Assembly (NCBI GenBank): GCA_029204225.1
Contig: CM055100.1
Location: 18,462,244-18,526,243 of the forward strand
Direction: 5' to 3'
Source of the DNA: Diphasiastrum complanatum
Lineage: Eukaryota; Streptophyta; Lycopodiopsida; Lycopodiales; Lycopodiaceae
DNA length: 64,000 nucleotides
Program-made: the position numbers and the translations under genes
Part shown: piece after piece, positions 48,745 to 59,195 of the stretch
How positions within the stretch are numbered: position 1 is the first letter of the stretch
How the letters are laid out: each line of letters opens with the position of its first letter
The notes under the pieces: generated by a model
What the model saw: the letters and a program-made list of their open reading frames with translations, nothing else
Databases searched by the model: none
Told to the model about the DNA's origin: nothing

Positions 48745-49165
48745 AACATTATTTTCACATACAAACAGGTCAGAAAACAAGACACAGATCAAACCAACTA
48801 TTATCCGAGAAGATAACATAATTTTCACGATCAAACAAGACAAATCAAACTAAATAATAACCGAGAATGATAGATCACAATGCTTTCACATTAATACATG
48901 TAGGGAATGAAGACAGATCAAATTAAATATCGATCGAGAATCATAGATAGCAAAAATTTTAAACTAATACATGTCGGACAAGAAGACATAGATTAATCAA
49001 ATGTCGATCGAGAATGATAGATGAAATATTTTTACATCAATACATGTTAGGAAAGAAGACATAGATCAACCACATATCGATCGAGAATGATAGATAAGAA
49101 TATTTTTACATTAATACATGTCAGGAAAGCGATGAGACAAAAATTTTATCAATCGAGAATGAGAA
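48745..49165. repeat. minisatellite, about 68-bp unit, about six units
   Basis: The unit contains AATACATGT..GGAAAGAAGA, then ATCGATCGAGAATGATAGAT and TTTTTACAT. The last four units (from about 48893) are clear; those to the left are diverged. It lies 300-740 bp upstream of the U2AF35 start codon, so probably in a leader intron or promoter. Confidence 0.85.
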
Positions 49166-49342
49166 ACGCTAACCATGAAATGATGAGAGAGTCGGCCAGA
49201 AACTGATCCTTCCCTGGAAAGCAGGCACGATCGCGAAGTGAAGTACAGCGACGAACGATCGATGATGGCGCTCATAGCTGAAGAAAGAGCGGTCAAGAAC
49301 GAAACCACTGCACAGAGCTCACAGTCACTCGGCTACCGACAT

Positions 49343-49496
49343 ATGGCGGGTGACCAGAGAAGATGGCGGGTGACCAGAGAAGAGAGAGCCCAAACATTCT
49401 AGAAGCGTCCAATTAGGAGTTGGTTCCCACTAGGACAATGGCTTATACAATGTCCCATGTCGACATGCCATTCAGTATGTCGACATGCCATTCAGT
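49343..49496. repeat. two 20-bp tandem duplications
   Basis: ATGGCGGGTGACCAGAGAAG is present twice head to tail at 49343-49382, and ATGTCGACATGCCATTCAGT twice at 49457-49496. Both are perfect, adjacent and the same length, upstream of U2AF35. Confidence 0.95.
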
Positions 49497-49647
49497 AGAG
49501 TGATATGTTGGCGGGCCAAAGTGTGAGCTTGTAAAGAACGAGGCTGAGCAGCCAGCCAGCCCATGGCCTAGTATATTACAAACCTTTATGATAATGGTAA
49601 CAATGTGCCACATTTTGGCGTGCTAGAGGTTTAACAATGTCATGTGC

Positions 49648-50315
49648 GCCTCGGGATACATTGCCCCGAGGCATTTATGCCTGTGCACACGGGGTTCTAC
49701 CCCCACCCCAGCCCCGTACCACCTGGATGTGGGAGAGCCAGCTATCGGCTTTGGCTCGGGCCCTACCTAAATGGACAGGTGCCTGGGAAAATTTTCTTTC
49801 AGGGCTTCATTTTTCCTGAGCACCGGCGCGTCCCTCGTGCCAGCGTCCCCACCTGTCACGAACACCCACGTGTTCTAGGCAGCGGCGCCCACCTGTCCCG
49901 CTCACCCACCTATCTCGGGCACCCGTCGCTGCCTAGGCACCCACGTGCCCGGCCAGTGACACCCACCTGTCTTGGGCACCCCCATGCCGTCTGTGCCACC
50001 TATCCCGGGCTCCCACGTAATTGAGCACCGGCACATGCGCCATCTCTCCCAAGCACCTGCATACATGCAAGATCATGGGCGAGTTTCCAGTTATCTGGCT
50101 CCCTGGACAACTCATTCGTTTGTTTATGGAATATATTATAGGATGCCACGTGGCGCTCCGGGAGTCAGCGCAAGGAGCAGGGAGACGAGACTCGAGAGCC
50201 GGGAGCCAGAAGCAGGGAGACAGTGCCAGGGCAGCTAGGAACCGGAAGGGGGGGCGGTGGGGCGTACAACCCATACGCACAGGCATAAATGCCTATGCGT
50301 ATTCTAGTATGAGTC
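49648..50315. mobile_element. small non-autonomous Mutator-like element, GC-rich
   Basis: A 9-bp direct repeat GTCATGTGC (49639-49647 and 50316-50324) flanks 668 bp. The ends are imperfect inverted repeats: GGCATTTATGCCTGTGC (about 49671) faces GCACAGGCATAAATGCC (about 50277), with further similarity outward and inward. A 9-bp duplication and long inverted ends are typical of Mutator-like elements. The interior is far more GC-rich than its surroundings, with repeated CACCTRTCYYGGGC units (about 49850-50010) and no transposase. This resembles a Pack-MULE that captured GC-rich host sequence; the donor is unknown. Confidence 0.85.
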
Positions 50316-50324
50316 GTCATGTGC

Positions 50325-51424
50325 CATAGGTGTTCATTTGGAATGCAAAATGGACAATACAAGAGCATCAGATTCTACTCTTTTAGAGACTATTGCTTGT
50401 GTTCGTATATGAGATATGATTGAACATGTATGTCATAGAGCTCTAAGCCTCTAGTAAAGAATTTGCTCAACATCTTACTTGTATTGTAGTCAAGGACTTG
50501 GGGTTGAATAAAAGTTCCTAAAAGCTATGAAAAAGCAAAAGCATGTCCTGAATAGAAAGTAGCTATGGATGAAGATTATAAATCATTTCAAAAAATGAGA
50601 CTCTCCAAAGTACTTTGTCATCCTCACCAAAAAAAATCATGCTCTATTTTGTCTCGTCATTCTTTCAAGTGATTAAACTACTTCAAGAAAATATATTGTA
50701 AGTTAGACAAGCTTGGGAGGAACATGTTCTATTAGCAAGTAATGAAATCACCAATTGAGTTTGCCAAGCTCAACAGCTTACAATTTAAGGTCACCAAACT
50801 CAAGGTAAATTCTACCATTATGTCGACAAGTACATACTTGAAGTTAGTAGTCTTGGCGAGAACAAATTGTGGAGATCACTAATTAACCTCAATAGGCTCA
50901 GAGATTTGGTATTGGACCTTGCCCAGTTGAGGATAGCTAAATCCATGCTTGAAGAATCATATGATAAGTCAATGAAGCCAAATCAACTACCTAGTTTGTG
51001 ATTATCAAGAAATAGTGGTTCTCCTAGTGTGAGTTCTATTTTACTCTCCTAGTGCTCTCCCCATACATGTAGAATCATCTTTTGACTTGCCATCTTGGGA
51101 AAGCACTAAGATTGAACTATAATTCTAACTACCAAAAGGTGAGTAACCTTGTTCAAAAAAATTATTTAGTTCTCTTTTCAAGTGCTTCGTGTCACACTAC
51201 ATGTCAAAGTACAGTACTTTGGACCTTAAATGAGTGCATTGCCTCACAAGAGTGATTGATTGATTGATCACAAAACAAATGCAAACTAGACACACAAATT
51301 TGAGATCTAGATTAGCAATTTAGCATCTATCAATCAAGAGCAATCTACAATCAATGATCAAAAGAAAAGTACAGCCCACACACGCGTGGAACAGTACTCA
51401 GTACACCCTGTAGACAAAGCAACA
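50325..51424. other. no gene seen
   Basis: AT-rich, with short gag-like fragments possible but too decayed to name. A stretch at about 51190-51420 (AAAGTACAG..., CACACGCGTGG) resembles the LTR sequences at 4659-5506 in style but could not be aligned with confidence. Confidence 0.3.
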
Positions 51425-52505
51425 ATGGCCCAATACTCCACCTAATTGGAACAAATCCTCAACAGTATGGCCGCTAACCAAGCAACACTTACAACAGCAG
51501 GGTCTGTCATACAGTAGCAGATTCCAACTTCAACCAGCATGAATCAGGGAGTCTCACTCGATGCCACTAGGTTAGCTACCACTACGGTTCCCACATCAAC
51601 CTCACTCCCCATTACCACCCCTATCGCCATTCCCATGTCCTTATATCCCCTACTCCCAAATCGCCACTCCCACTCATAACCACCACCCCCCTTGCTGCAT
51701 TCAATTTTGCCATTACCACCAGTCCTTCCACTCTAGTCACCCAATCTCCCATCGCCACACCTATCCACACCACCAGCGACCAACCCAGTTCTTCACATAC
51801 CCACCCACAACATGAGCCTTATATTCTCCAATACACCGACTATGCTCTTCCCTTCAGTGCAGAAGGCAATCTTGGCAAATCATGAAGAATGGAAATACCT
51901 TGCCCAGGAAATTTTCGAAATATCAAACTTATTGGGGCAATACTATTGAAGAAAATCTCACACTCACCAACCAATTATAGGATGCGAAAAAAGTTGTACA
52001 ACAAGCTAACGAGCAAGTGGCACGGGCATGTCGGGATGAGGAACTCACCTTCAATTAGATGACCCAACTGCAAGCACTCATGGAACAACTCCAAGCCAAC
52101 GCAACCCAGAAAGATAACCAACTGAGTTAACTCCAATGACTCTTGGATGCATAAACCAATGCTAATCAAGAATTATGTGCCGCTATGATGGGACAACTCG
52201 ATCAAATCAACTTCCAACAATATGCTCCACTACATATCCCGGAGGGGACGATAATTTCAGCTCATGAATACCAACAACTGGGACAAAAGCCGAAGGCGGT
52301 CCAGGCGGAGGCGCACCAAATGCAACATGCCACATCATCTCATATCATTGCCCTCAACAACCAGATCCAACGCTTGGAAGAACAAATCAAGCATATGCAA
52401 CAACTCCTAATCATGCCCAGCATCAACAATTCCACATCCGTCAGCAACCACAGGATGATCAGGGAGATGGTGGCACTGGTCCCCTTGGTCATTGTTCGGA
52501 CGTAA
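51425..52505 (+). pseudogene. decayed coiled-coil (gag-like) gene
   Basis: The + strand frame has an N-terminal Thr/Pro/Ser-rich region (to about 51800). A Gln/Ala-rich coiled coil follows (about 51960-52160), then an open part of 106 codons (52185-52505) with PEGTIISAHEYQQLGQK and another coiled coil (NNQIQRLEEQIKHMQQLL). The stops in the first coiled coil (TAG, TAG, TAA, TGA, TAA) all stand where CAG, CAG, CAA, CGA and CAA would restore the heptad pattern. The long low-complexity plus coiled-coil layout suggests a retroelement gag or ORF1. No zinc knuckle or pol was found. The DNA ends at a large GA tract. Confidence 0.45.
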
Positions 52506-52543
52506 AATAGCATAGCGAGACTTTTTTGAATGAAGAAGCATCC

Positions 52544-52674
<131 letters not shown>

Positions 52675-52699
52675 TGTATGTGTGTGTTTTGCTCATGAC

Positions 52700-53790
52700 A
52701 ATACACATAGTCTTTCTTGCCATGAGAACAACGTTAGATTTGAACATGAGAAGAGCATTAGTTTTAAACATGAGAAGAGTGTTAGCTTTGAATGTATGCT
52801 ATTCTAAAATAATTTCCAATCCAAAACAAAGTGTCTTTCTTATATAGAAATAAAAATTACAAAATTTTAAGATATCTAGTTTTGTTGGAGTCGATAGCTT
52901 TGTCTATTGTACACTAATACAAAGCAAGACTATCTAAGCCTTTATAATTTAGCAAGGACATATATGAAATTTGATAGTTGAGTCTACCGAACATTAATGT
53001 CAAGAAAGTTAAAAGAATTTGCAACGAGATTCACAACATAACAATATGATATTGTAGCACAACATTATTCAAAACCATATCCTATTATAGTACCAAAGTG
53101 ACTACATAAGTTAAAGAACAAAAGTGATGTTTGTTATAAATCTTTGTGAAATATAATTAAATTGGTGTATACTTCAAGTGAAGGTTGTTTTTTTTCTTTT
53201 TTTTGTGTTGGCTGCTACAGCATACTGTAGTAATGTTTTTTCACTTTCTAAATGTCTGTATGTAAAGATGTAAAATTCCAAAAATGTTTGTTGTTCTTAG
53301 AAATCCAAACTTTGGTGTCTACTTTTATGCTAAGATATACTCAAAATGCTTTGATCACAATGAAAATGTTTGTCGTAGTTCTCTTTTACTTTCTAAGATT
53401 ATATATTTCTAAGTTCTAGCATGCATAAAGTAGTGATTTCTATCTTCTAGCTATTTCTAGATGTGCAAACAAATTTGGCTAAAGATCATTGATGAACTAA
53501 ATCTGTTTTGAACTCTGACTTTTCACATGGTATCAGAGCAGGTTTCAAGCCAAATTTGGTGGATTCTCCAAATCTACAGGTGGATTTGAGGACGCCATAT
53601 ATGTTATGTGGTTTTGAAGATGTTTCTAGCTCAAATCTTGTAGTTTCAAGTATAGAGTTTGGATCTTTGTGATCTTAAAATCATTTTAGATCAAAATACT
53701 TGTAGTTGGCCTATTTTTTAAACCACTTACTGGAATGTGGAGACAAAAATTTCTTGTGATTGTGGATGCTACATTCTATTACATGAGATA
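52700..53790 (+). repeat. LTR end, primer-binding site and leader of an older LTR element
   Basis: TTTTCACA ends at 53527 and is followed at once by TGGTATCAGAGC (53528-53539), a plant-type primer-binding site. The LTR therefore lies to the left and the element reads on the + strand. Its leader continues to 53790, is interrupted by the 53791-57855 insertion, and resumes at 57856. The left border of the LTR was not found. Confidence 0.6.
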
Positions 53791-54621
53791 TGTGCAAAAA
53801 GTACAAAAGGACCAAGAGTGGATCCTAATTTGATCCTCAAGAGGGATTGGTTGTCAGATTATTTGATCTATCAATCTACTTCAGATTAAGATCAATCTAG
53901 ATCAATTCTAGACACAAAATCCTAGCAAGAACAATCATTAATTGAAGGTAAGTGTACTTTATGGTTTCACACGTGTGAAACACTGTCAAAGTACGGACTC
54001 CAACCTGAAAATCAAGTACACATTGATAGAACCTCAAAACAATCAAAACAAATGTAGACAAATGGAGAGAATCACCCAAAATTGCTTCCAAAACCAAGAT
54101 TGGTGTCTCACATTGATTATGGCCAAATGTGGCTCTATATATAAAAAAAGTGGGAGCTCGTGGTACTGATCATCTCTATGATCCCACATGTGTGAAGGTG
54201 CTTTGTCATATGATGATTCATCATGCAAAACTGACACTTGGACAAAACCTTCTATTTTGAGCACTTTTGGTCCATTTTCCTTCTATATGGAGATCTACTT
54301 GGAAATCTTCTAGAAGCCAAAATTTGCCTACTTCAGCTTATTCCACACATGTGAGCTGTCCTCTACACATGGGATATGACACCTAACCAAAGGATGTGGC
54401 TCATGCAATCAATAGATTGATGCCATGTGTCATATGTCTAGAAAACTAGTTTTTGGTCTTTCTAGCCACTAGAACTTGAATTAAATCATATGTACAACCT
54501 ATATGATTATGGTACATGACAAGTACACTATTTTCACATGTGGGAACAGGATCCACACATGTGTGTTTATCTATATACAAGATTTTTGGCCTCTACCAAG
54601 CTTATATTTGCATTTTTCACA
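53791..54621 (-). repeat. 3' LTR of the gag-only element
   Basis: 831 bp, TGTGCAAAAAGTAC to TTTTTCACA on the + strand, preceded by AGATA. Its right end abuts the polypurine stretch of the minus-strand element. Confidence 0.95.
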
Positions 54622-54747
54622 CTCCTCCTCAAAAATCTAGCTTGATGGAAAACGTGATGATCTTGAACTTGACTCCATGGGCTGAATTGGTCTTTGCTGG
54701 TTCAAAAGGTGTGAAGGTCAGCCAATGAGCTTGATGTTGATCTGAAA

Positions 54748-55269
54748 TCACCATATCCATGATAGTGCTTCTTTGATGTTGACATCTTTGATGAGCTTGA
54801 GAGCTTTGCACCATCCTAGCATCTTCGAAATTGATTCCTTCCAAATTTCATGTAGATGCTTGACTTTGAGGCTTGCTCCTTCTTCATGTGCATGCTCCTC
54901 CATGAGAAAATAAAGATTTATTATTGACTTATTAGGATCACAAAGATCTAACATCATGTTACCATGATCTAGAGAATTAGACTTATCCAAATTGGCAAGA
55001 CTATGCATGCTATAATAACAAAGTGTTTGCATCATATCTTCATGCTTGTTTACCATGCTAATATCAGATTCAATGAGGCTAAATACTTCATTATGGAGAT
55101 AAGTGTCTTTAGAAGATGATTCACTTACTCTCATAAAGAGTTTACAATTTGCCTCAATACAAATTTTCAAACTATGAGTGAACAAATCACTTTTGCTCTT
55201 ACATGACTCAAGAGCATACATTTGATGAAATAACCATTTGCTTTCTAGTTGATTTAAAATCAATTTCAA
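54748..55269 (-). CDS. ORF B of the gag-only LTR element, overlapping ORF A by 4 nt
   Basis: 173 codons beginning at the ATG inside the ATGA that ends ORF A. It contains KLFMRVSESSSKDTYLHNEV, homologous to the block in ORF A, so it looks like the second half of a duplicated protein. It may be read by frameshifting or reinitiation, or a one-base change may have split a single long ORF. No known domain. Confidence 0.5.
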   Translation of the reverse strand: MKLILNQLESKWLFHQMYALESCKSKSDLFTHSLKICIEANCKLFMRVSESSSKDTYLHNEVFSLIESDISMVNKHEDMMQTLCYYSMHSLANLDKSNSLDHGNMMLDLCDPNKSIINLYFLMEEHAHEEGASLKVKHLHEIWKESISKMLGWCKALKLIKDVNIKEALSWIW

Positions 55270-56657
55270 CCTTTAAGAACATCATCTATGTTCTCAAGAG
55301 AGACTTCATACTCAACTAGTATTGCTTTACTCGAATTTGGAGATGCAATGATCTCACTAAAGCAAATTGATTTATCAAATGACATAAGAGAAGTAAGTAT
55401 GAGATGTATACCACATGAGATATGCTCCTCTTTCCCTTGAAATGTGAGCCACATGGGTTCAACCATGTTTCTTGAGTTTCTTTTTGGAATCACAACTTGA
55501 GAAGGTCTCTCCTCCTCAATCCTTGGCACACTTGAACCTTGAGATGACTCCTTAAGGTCCTCTTCATGATGCTCCTTCTTGATGGAAATCCGAGACCTCC
55601 ATGTCTCATAATGATCACAACAACTATGACCACACAGTATGCACTTCCTATGATTATTAAAATTACTTATGCTAGAAACATAAGTCCAAAAATCACCACA
55701 ACTTAGCATGATTTTTCTAATATTGAAATCAAAAGGCATTTCCATCTCAATAAGGCTAACTACTTGCTTATGGATATAAGTGTCCACTTTGGATGCTTCA
55801 CTTATTCTCATAAGAAGTTTACGACTTGCCTTTAAGATTGAAAACTTACAATTTTCATCTTTATGAATGAACACATCATTCATGATCTTATTGAAACCAA
55901 AAGATCCTACATTATGAAGATTTTTCCATTTCCTTGACTTCATAACTAATGTAAGCTTACAAGGAAAACATATTTTGCTTTCTTTTAAGGCATCACACTC
56001 AACTAGTATTGCCTTAATCCACCTTTGAGATACAAAAATCTCTTCAAAGCAAAATGGTTCCTCGTAAGTTGACATGAGAGCATAAATGAAACTATTTTCA
56101 TTTTGTGATTGCTCCTTATTCTTGATTGATTTCTCTTGGATAATAACAATAAGTTTGAACTTGTCCAAAGTTACAAGCAAAATACTTTCCAAGGACATAA
56201 AATAATTCCAAGTTACTTTCATGAAAGTGACATCTATCTTTGCATCTTGAACCCAACAATGCACTTCCAAATGAAAAATCTCAAAAGATTCAACATGTGT
56301 TGTGACGGACTCTTGAAGACAAATCTTGCAAGTCCTTGTGAGACTCCAAGCCTCATTCACCTTTCCACAAAGGAAACACCTTTCCTTGGATTTGTCCTTC
56401 TTGTATTTGCATTTCGAACTTGAAGCTCCATCCTTCACCTCGGCCCCCTTGCTTTGGTTCTCCTTGGATGGATTGGTCTTCTTTTTGTAGCATCTTGAGA
56501 AAATATATCCTCCCTTGTCACAAAGGTTGCACTTAGGATCCTTTCTTTCCTTCAATAGGATGCCACCTATTGATGCTATGTGAATAAAAACTTGTGATAT
56601 GATTCTACAAATGTAATTTGTGACTCTCAAGAGACTAGATTTGAACATCTTCAACAA
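55266..56657 (-). CDS. gag-like protein ORF A of the gag-only LTR element
   Basis: 463 codons. Near the N-terminus CNLCDKGGYIFSRC is a zinc knuckle whose His is replaced by Tyr (TAT; the relative at 2942-2553 has CAT). A Lys-rich region and CFLCGK...CKIC follow. Two similar blocks then recur: CFEEIFVSQRWIKAILVE in the middle and CFSEIIASPNSSKAILVE at the end. Between them lies KLLMRISEASKVDTYIHKQV, which has its own second copy in ORF B. Thus A and B together encode a duplicated module. Known Gag proteins bind RNA and form particles; here only the knuckle supports that. No catalytic motif. The final ATGA overlaps the start of ORF B. Confidence 0.6.
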   Translation of the reverse strand: MLKMFKSSLLRVTNYICRIISQVFIHIASIGGILLKERKDPKCNLCDKGGYIFSRCYKKKTNPSKENQSKGAEVKDGASSSKCKYKKDKSKERCFLCGKVNEAWSLTRTCKICLQESVTTHVESFEIFHLEVHCWVQDAKIDVTFMKVTWNYFMSLESILLVTLDKFKLIVIIQEKSIKNKEQSQNENSFIYALMSTYEEPFCFEEIFVSQRWIKAILVECDALKESKICFPCKLTLVMKSRKWKNLHNVGSFGFNKIMNDVFIHKDENCKFSILKASRKLLMRISEASKVDTYIHKQVVSLIEMEMPFDFNIRKIMLSCGDFWTYVSSISNFNNHRKCILCGHSCCDHYETWRSRISIKKEHHEEDLKESSQGSSVPRIEEERPSQVVIPKRNSRNMVEPMWLTFQGKEEHISCGIHLILTSLMSFDKSICFSEIIASPNSSKAILVEYEVSLENIDDVLKG

Positions 56658-57023
56658 TCTAGAAGGATCTACAAAAGATCTAACTCACAAACCTAAGAAT
56701 CAATCTTCACACTAATGACTAGTCACTTGGAAACTTTGCTTTGATCACTAAGACAAAAGCATACAATCTTTGAATCAAATCACAAAAGAAATCAGATCCA
56801 CTCTCCTATTGGACTCATCAAATACCAATTTTGAAAGTTGAAATGGATATGAAAAGATTTGACACCTAGATTTTCCTTTTCACTTGACTAGTTCTCTCAA
56901 CACTTGAGATTCTTGAACAAAAGATGGATTTTGTTTCAAACACATGAAAATCAAACTTAATCACTTCTTTTGGACTCACTCTTGACCCAAATAATCTCAC
57001 TCTTGTACTAGGCTCTGATACCA

Positions 57024-57855
57024 TGTGGAAAAAGTACAAAAAGGACCAAGAGTGGATCCTAATTTGATCCTCAAGAGGGATTGGTTGTCAGATTACTTGA
57101 TCTATCAATCTACTTCAGATTAAGATCAATCTAGATCAATTCTAGACACAAAATCCTAGCAAGAACAATCATTAATTGAAGGTAAGTGCACTTTATGGTT
57201 TCACACGTGTGAAACACTGTCTGAGTACGGACTCCAACCTGAAAATCAAGTACACATTGATATAACCTCAAAACAATCAAAACAAATGTAGACAAATGGA
57301 GAGAATCACCCAAAATTGCTTCCAAAACCAAGATTGGTGTCTCACATTGATTATGGCCAAATGTGGCTATATATATACAATAAGTGGGAGCTCGTGGTAC
57401 TGATGATCCCTATGATCCCACATGTGTGAAGGTGCTTTGTCATATGATGATTCATCATGCAAAACTGACACTTGGACAAAACCTTCTATTTTGAGCACTT
57501 TTGGTCCATTTTCCTTCTATATGGAGATCTACTTGGAAATCTTCTAGAAGTCAAAATTTGCCTACTTCAGCTTATTCCACACATGTGAGCTGTCCTCTAT
57601 ACATGGGATATGACACCTAACCAAAGGATGTGGCTTATGCAATCAATAGATTGATGTCGTGTGTCATATGTCTAGAAAACTAGTTTTTGGCCTTTTTAGC
57701 CACTAGAACTTGAATTAAATCATATGTACAACGTATATAATTATGGTACATGGCAAGTACACTATTTTCACACGTGGGAACAGGATCCACACATGTGTGT
57801 TTATCTATATACAAGATTTTTGGCCTCTACCAAGCTTATTTTTGCATTTTTCACA
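57024..57855 (-). repeat. 5' LTR of the gag-only element
   Basis: 832 bp, TGTGGAAAAAGTAC to TTTTTCACA on the + strand, followed by AGATA. Transcription should start inside it and run leftwards. Confidence 0.95.
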
Positions 57856-58121
57856 AGATATCTAGATTCTAGCTTTTGCATGTAGATTTTGCTTGACTCA
57901 ATATTTTGCATTTTTGGTGAAACCCTAAATTTGATAGGATCTCTTGATTTTAAGTTGCTACACTTTTTCAAGAGTGTGTTTCAATCTTAGATGTTGGAAA
58001 AAGTTCATCATATTGTGTTTAGATCTATTGTGTGTATCAAGAAATCAAGATTCCATGTGCTAGGATTTGATGTAAATAATCTTATCTTGCTTTAACTATA
58101 GAGCTTAAAGGAGGCCTTACT
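57856..58121 (+). other. resumed leader/internal part of the older LTR element
   Basis: Continues the sequence interrupted at 53790, repeating AGATA. It ends with AAAGGAGGCC at about 58108-58117, a possible polypurine tract, right before an LTR-like start TGTTATGTCC at 58122. No ORF. Confidence 0.45.
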
Positions 58122-58270
58122 TGTTATGTCCACGTCTTGTATATAGGATTTGGAATAGTCCTAGACTTGGATATCCGATACTCTAGTGTACGAGAATATT
58201 AACTATGCCACATCATTTCGGACTAGGCTAGAAATGTAATTAATAACCTTGTGAGGGCCCATGTGCTCTA
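58122..58270 (+). repeat. LTR fragment related to 31965-32487
   Basis: Shares TGTTATGTCCA, CTAGACTTGGATAYC, GTACTCTAGTR-like and AACCTTGTGAGG blocks in the same order with the first 150 bp of the 31965 LTR. It then diverges, so the LTR is cut short. Confidence 0.6.
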
Positions 58271-59111
58271 TTTGGACCTATGGAGCTTTTGCATGGTGAT
58301 TGACAAATTTTGTGCAATAATAGGAGGTCAAATTCTACGTAAACTTTTTTTAATTTTTTAGAAGTCACTACATGTCATGGTTGATGCATGTTGGATGTTT
58401 CAAAATCCTTTCGAAATGGGATGGCAACTATGTAACTGCAAAGTTAATGCTTTAAATTGATTTTCCCACCACCTCGAATGGAATTTGAAAATCCCAGTTA
58501 CGTAAAACTTTGAAACAATTGTGGATGTTTTGATTTTCTTCAAATGGCCTCATCCATTGATCTCCAAGAGTGCCTTGGTATAGACTTCTAGACTTCTCAA
58601 TTCATGCCTCATGTTTTTTTTTAACCATGCAATAAACCATAAAAATATTAAATGATCTTCGTCAATATAATCATGCACTCATTTGTCTTTCTTCATCTTG
58701 ATCTTGCTTTGCAAGAAAAAGGTATCCTCTAAGAATCTAGATGGCCTAAAGTGATAGCAAAGGAAACCTTAAGTAATTCCAATCATTTCGCTCTAGGTAA
58801 AGAAAGCATTCAACAACCGCATCAGTTAAGGTCAGGCTAAACAAATTTAGTTTTTCCTCAAAGGTATTCTCACCATAGGTTTTACATGCTTCTTCATATA
58901 TCTAAATAATAACATGTTGGATATTTGCTTCCATCATACTTTTGTATATCTAACCTAGGAGCTTGCATAGGTACAAAGTAGGCAACTGAATTTGGCAGAA
59001 CTAGTGCTGCTTAAACCAATGGTGGAATCGAATTTTCTCATGAGTGTTGGATTTCTATGCTCATGACCAAATCCATTAAGTTTTGAGCATCCTAAAAAAA
59101 CCATCAACACT
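58271..59111. other. no gene seen
   Basis: AT-rich DNA between LTR fragments, without ORFs or repeats that I can define. Confidence 0.3.
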
Positions 59112-59195
59112 GACAAATCTGACGAAGTCGACAAATCTGATGAAGCCGACAAATCTGACGAAGCTGACAAATCTGACCAAGCCAACAAATCTGAC
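59112..59195. repeat. 18-bp minisatellite (GACAAATCTGAYGAAGYC), 4.7 units
   Basis: Four full units and a partial one, head to tail. In one + frame they encode repeated DKSDEA units; on the minus strand SDLSASS units. It lies at the upstream edge of a copia LTR. Confidence 0.95.

Larger units (their letters stand above)
53791..57855 (-). mobile_element. complete non-autonomous LTR retrotransposon (gag-only)
   Basis: 4,065 bp with LTRs at 53791-54621 (831 bp) and 57024-57855 (832 bp), TGTG...CACA ends and a perfect 5-bp target duplication AGATA (53786-53790, 57856-57860). On the minus strand the right LTR is followed by the primer-binding site TGGTATCAGAGCC (57023-57011), and the left one is preceded by the polypurine stretch TTTGAGGAGGAG (54633-54622). 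The 2.4-kb interior holds two ORFs (56657-55266 and 55269-54748) and no protease, integrase, reverse transcriptase or RNase H. The LTRs look nearly identical by eye, so insertion was fairly recent. Mobilisation would need enzymes from another element. A second, truncated member lies at 2490-5506. Confidence 0.95.

Noticed and set aside
49644-50368. Overlapping Pro/Arg-rich ORFs on both strands
   Set aside because: All lie in the GC-rich interior of the Mutator-like element with openness in several frames at once, as expected from base composition.
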